Shown here: positions 32,145 to 34,340 of the stretch, piece by piece | Numbering within the stretch: the stretch's first letter is position 1 | Layout of the letters: the number at the start of each line of letters is the position of its first letter | Source: Deltaproteobacteria bacterium | GTDB lineage: Bacteria; Desulfobacterota_D; UBA1144; Nemesobacterales; Nemesobacteraceae | Reading direction: 5' to 3' | Assembly (NCBI GenBank): GCA_029262295.1 | Contig: JAJCZR010000025.1 | Location: 1 to 34,340, forward strand | Length of the DNA stretch: 34,340 nt | Notes under the pieces: model-generated | Told to the model about the DNA's origin: nothing | What the model saw: only the letters and a program-made list of their open reading frames with translations | Databases searched by the model: none | Position numbers and translations under genes: made by a program

Positions 32145-32948
32145 ATGGCAGAATTTAAGACGAAATTTGCACCTGTAGGCGAAAAAGAAGTCACAAGAGC
32201 AATTGTAGAAGGATTTACTAAGGAATTCACTGAATATATTGAAAGCGATGTAATTGTGGTAGGAGCAGGCCCAAGCGGGCTCGTGGCGGCTAAAGATATT
32301 GCAAAAAAGAACTATAAAGTACTACTGGTTGAAAGAATGAACTATCTTGGCGGAGGTTTTTGGATTGGCGGCTACCTTATGAATAAGGTAACTGTGAGAG
32401 ATCCAGGTCAAACTGTGCTTGATGAAATTGAAGTTCCATATGAAGAAGTCTCAGAAGGCCTTTATGTTTCAGATGGCCCTTATGCATGTTCCAAGCTTAT
32501 AGCAACTACTTGTGAAGCCGGGGCAAAGATAAGAAATATGACAATGTTTGATGACCTTGTATACAGAGAAAATGGAAGAGTGGCTGGAATAGTTATTAAC
32601 TGGACACCTATTGCAAATATGCCTAAGGAAATAACCTGTCTTGATCCTATAGCTATTGAATCCAAACTCGTAATTGATGCAACAGGGCATGACGCATACT
32701 GCGTTTCAAGGCTCTCGCAGCAGGGTCTTTACAAAAAGCTTCCCGGACATGGTTCAATGTGGGTTGAAAAATCCGAAGAAGCACTTGTTGAATACACTGG
32801 TGAAGTTCATCCCGGGCTTATAGCTTGTGGTATGTCAGTTAACACAATATACGGACTGCCAAGAATGGGACCGACTTTTGGTGGAATGCTGCTCTCTGGC
32901 AAAAAAGCTGCTGAAGTTGCAATTAACATCTTGAAAGAACAGAAGTAA
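32145..32948 (+). CDS. thi4: Thi4-type thiazole synthase with sulfur-donor cysteine
   Basis: A 267-aa Thi4/Thi1 enzyme that makes the thiazole precursor of thiamin from NAD, glycine and a sulfur source. Rossmann loop DVIVVGAGPSGLVAAKDIA (35-53), acidic ribose-binding Glu63 (LLVERMNYLGGGFWIGG), conserved RDPGQTVLDE, ATGHDAYCVSRL (179-190) and the C-terminal GPTFGGMLLSGKKAA. At the position where plant/yeast enzymes have the sulfur-donor cysteine (C-M-D-P) and archaeal enzymes have His (H-V-D-P), this protein has Cys165 in TCLDPIAI. This suggests suicide-type chemistry, which would be unusual in a prokaryote. The gene is monocistronic with its own promoter and terminator. Confidence 0.93.
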   Translation: MAEFKTKFAPVGEKEVTRAIVEGFTKEFTEYIESDVIVVGAGPSGLVAAKDIAKKNYKVLLVERMNYLGGGFWIGGYLMNKVTVRDPGQTVLDEIEVPYEEVSEGLYVSDGPYACSKLIATTCEAGAKIRNMTMFDDLVYRENGRVAGIVINWTPIANMPKEITCLDPIAIESKLVIDATGHDAYCVSRLSQQGLYKKLPGHGSMWVEKSEEALVEYTGEVHPGLIACGMSVNTIYGLPRMGPTFGGMLLSGKKAAEVAINILKEQK

Positions 32949-32967
32949 AATTCAAAAATAATATAAG

Positions 32968-32996
32968 AAAGGGCAAATATTAATTGTCCTTTTTTA
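32968..32996 (+). terminator. Rho-independent terminator after thi4
   Basis: AAAGGGCAA (32968-32976) pairs with TTGTCCTTT (32984-32992), including one G-U pair, then continues into a T-run. It overlaps the 3' end of the convergent gene that stops at 32994. Confidence 0.85.
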
Positions 32997-33746
32997 TTTA
33001 ATCCTTTTAATCTCTTTTCTACATTCACTACAAATTTTCCCTTTATATTGAACACTCAAAACTTCTTCCTGCCAATGTGAATTAAATAAAGAACAACCTC
33101 TGTTTTCACAAAACTCTTTGCCTGTGAAATAATATAAAATCGGTTGGAGAGTATAAGCAGAAACAATTTTTGTTATCTTTTCATCGTTATAATCCAAAAA
33201 CTTATCTTTATAAATTTCATCCAATTCACTTAGATCATTACCGCTTTGAAGAAGATTAGCCTTGGCAAAATAATATTCCCTTGGTCTTGCAGGTGCTTCA
33301 ATAAGCCCGGATGTTGAAATTAGAGTTGGTTGCCCACCTAGAACCACTCTTGCATGGTATCTTTTGGAGCCAAATGTGCCAAAGAGTCTATCGGTGTAAA
33401 TTATATGTAGATCATTTGGGCTATCTATTTTTGACAGAAAAAGCTTGAACAATACTCTTTGCAACCAGTTTGCATCATATAAATATCTCTTAACATCTTT
33501 TCCTGTCTGAAAATATTCCCCATGAAAAATATTTTCTTCTAAACTATCAATAGGTTTTTCAATATCAAAAACTCGCGATAGATCCAAAACAGTTTTATAT
33601 TTATCAAATTCCTTTTCACTTAAATTTAAGTACTGATGAAAGTCTCCTCTGTACTTTGCCTCCAGATTGAGACTCTTTAGGAACTCAACAACCTTTTCAA
33701 TTTTTAGTGATTTGGATGGATTATCAGAGTAAAGGGAAATTGGCAT
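32994..33746 (-). CDS. Hypothetical protein with C-terminal four-cysteine zinc motif
   Basis: A 250-aa cytosolic protein with no assigned function. The C-terminal end has Cys213-x4-Cys218 and Cys239-x2-Cys242 (EFCENRGCSLFNSHWQ...KICSECRKEI). This is the layout of the structural zinc site of archaemetzincins, but no HExxH metalloprotease motif is present. A central region YTDRLFGTFGSKRYHARVVLGGQPTLISTSGLIEAP may be an altered catalytic core. The start codon lies only a few bp from the IS481-type element, and no Shine-Dalgarno is close, so expression may depend on the insertion. The 3' end is convergent with thi4. Confidence 0.72.
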   Translation of the reverse strand: MPISLYSDNPSKSLKIEKVVEFLKSLNLEAKYRGDFHQYLNLSEKEFDKYKTVLDLSRVFDIEKPIDSLEENIFHGEYFQTGKDVKRYLYDANWLQRVLFKLFLSKIDSPNDLHIIYTDRLFGTFGSKRYHARVVLGGQPTLISTSGLIEAPARPREYYFAKANLLQSGNDLSELDEIYKDKFLDYNDEKITKIVSAYTLQPILYYFTGKEFCENRGCSLFNSHWQEEVLSVQYKGKICSECRKEIKRIK

Positions 33747-33749
33747 TTA

Positions 33750-34340
33750 CTTGTCTATTTGTCATTCCTGTAAAGGTCAAGTAATTCGTTGCGCTAATTG
33801 CTCTAACATTTTCTTGGGAGTAAGACCATTAATTCCCTGATGAGGCCTTGCAGTATTGTAGTAAAGTAAATACTGCTGAAGCTCATCTTTAAAATGTTCT
33901 AAACTCTCAAAATACGTACCCTCAATAAGATCATCATTAAGCGTTCTCCAAAACCTTTCTACTTTACCGTTTGTCTGTGGCCTGTAAGGTCTTGTGTACT
34001 TATGCTTTACCCCAAGCTCTATTAACATCCTTTCAAATGGATGTTCTTGTTTTCTTGCCCCTTTTGAGCAAAGCTCTGAACCATTGTCAGTCATTATTGA
34101 TTCAAACTGTATCCCATACTCCACATTCAATAGATTTAGCATTGCCAGTGACGAAAACATTACATCAAGTGATTTAAGGCTCTTTATCACACTTGCCCAG
34201 CCTATCCTTGATGCATCATCCACTATTGCCACAAGATAGTAACGAGTGGGATCATTAGCTATTAGGTCTTTACTTAAGTAGTGACAGTCTAAATGTCCTA
34301 ACTCTCCTGCTCTTTTCTTTATTATCTTTCGTTTGTTTTG
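33750..34340 (-). mobile_element. IS481-type insertion sequence, 3' part (cut by window edge)
   Basis: This region holds the transposase gene plus about 27 bp beyond its stop to a candidate left boundary near 33750, where TTGTC occurs twice (33751-33755 and 33759-33763), consistent with a TGT-starting terminal inverted repeat. The other end is outside the window, so exact ends cannot be proven. It abuts the start of the four-cysteine gene. Confidence 0.7.
33777..34340 (-). CDS. IS481-family transposase, N-terminally truncated by window edge
   Basis: An open frame to the window edge: 187 residues seen, of about 320 expected. It holds the retroviral-integrase-like DDE core. The first Asp is in AGELGHLDCHYLSKD (upstream of the first standard start at 34232), the second in SIMTDNGSELCS, and the Glu in TNGKVERFWRTLNDD. 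YRPQTNGKVERFWRTL and YNTARPHQGINGLTPKKML are IS481/IS3-like signatures. The catalytic triad is intact, so the element may be active if its 5' part is complete. The N-terminal helix-turn-helix lies outside the window. Confidence 0.92.
   Translation of the reverse strand, partial: QNKRKIIKKRAGELGHLDCHYLSKDLIANDPTRYYLVAIVDDASRIGWASVIKSLKSLDVMFSSLAMLNLLNVEYGIQFESIMTDNGSELCSKGARKQEHPFERMLIELGVKHKYTRPYRPQTNGKVERFWRTLNDDLIEGTYFESLEHFKDELQQYLLYYNTARPHQGINGLTPKKMLEQLAQRIT

Noticed and set aside
33739-33780. Exact terminal inverted repeat of the IS
   Set aside because: Only one end is in the window, so an inverted repeat cannot be matched; two TTGTC candidates remain.

Overview
The window is AT-rich (by eye roughly 35-37% GC) and densely coded on both strands. 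It comes from a free-living Gram-negative bacterium. Lipoproteins, an LD-transpeptidase, a membrane pyrophosphatase, a bufferin operon and the order prs-rplY-pth followed by rpsF-rpsR-rplI suggest a deltaproteobacterial-grade or neighbouring candidate lineage. This placement is an inference, and I cannot name a species. I saw no rRNA, tRNA or CRISPR array.

Layout. (1) 1-2318, + strand: a LysM LD-transpeptidase and coaBC. (2) 2315-8482, - strand: the biotin genes bioB, bioA and bioF, followed co-directionally by an LsrF-like aldolase, a zinc alcohol dehydrogenase and a single-domain response regulator. bioB lacks any ATG/GTG/TTG start in front of its conserved N-terminus and probably starts at ATT. 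A repeat-rich 307-bp gap separates bioB from bioA. (3) 8563-10600: a nucleoside deoxyribosyltransferase-like gene divergent from an aldehyde dehydrogenase. (4) 10697-12880, - strand: a DUF1059 gene and the bufA-bufB-bufC operon, which makes a modified copper-handling peptide. (5) 13356-17369, + strand: a DEAD-box helicase with a long, structured leader, a KefB-type cation/proton antiporter and a small VOC protein. (6) 17385-21394: a sorbosone-dehydrogenase-like lipoprotein, a truncated secreted ORF, and a tightly packed - strand operon of four small unknown proteins (three of them exported) behind a rubredoxin-tailed MBL-fold protein. (7) 21430-24243, - strand: a tandem-RCK potassium channel, a yefM-yoeB toxin-antitoxin pair with a recognisable TGTACA operator, and a zinc-ribbon protein. 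(8) 24385-30951, + strand: a MenB/BadI-like crotonase, prs, rplY, pth, a K+-dependent type membrane pyrophosphatase, and rpsF-rpsR-rplI. (9) 31161-34340: a DUF4412-like secreted protein, a Thi4 thiazole synthase carrying the sulfur-donor cysteine, an unknown four-cysteine protein, and the 3' part of an IS481-type element cut by the window edge.

Most of the window is housekeeping and cofactor metabolism (biotin, CoA, thiamin, PRPP, translation). Potassium and cation handling recurs (KefB-like antiporter, tandem-RCK channel, K+-dependent type pyrophosphatase). The least explained parts are the secreted-protein operon at 18837-21394, the LsrF/dehydrogenase pair behind the biotin genes, and the unusual starts and leaders of bioB, deaD-like and prs.
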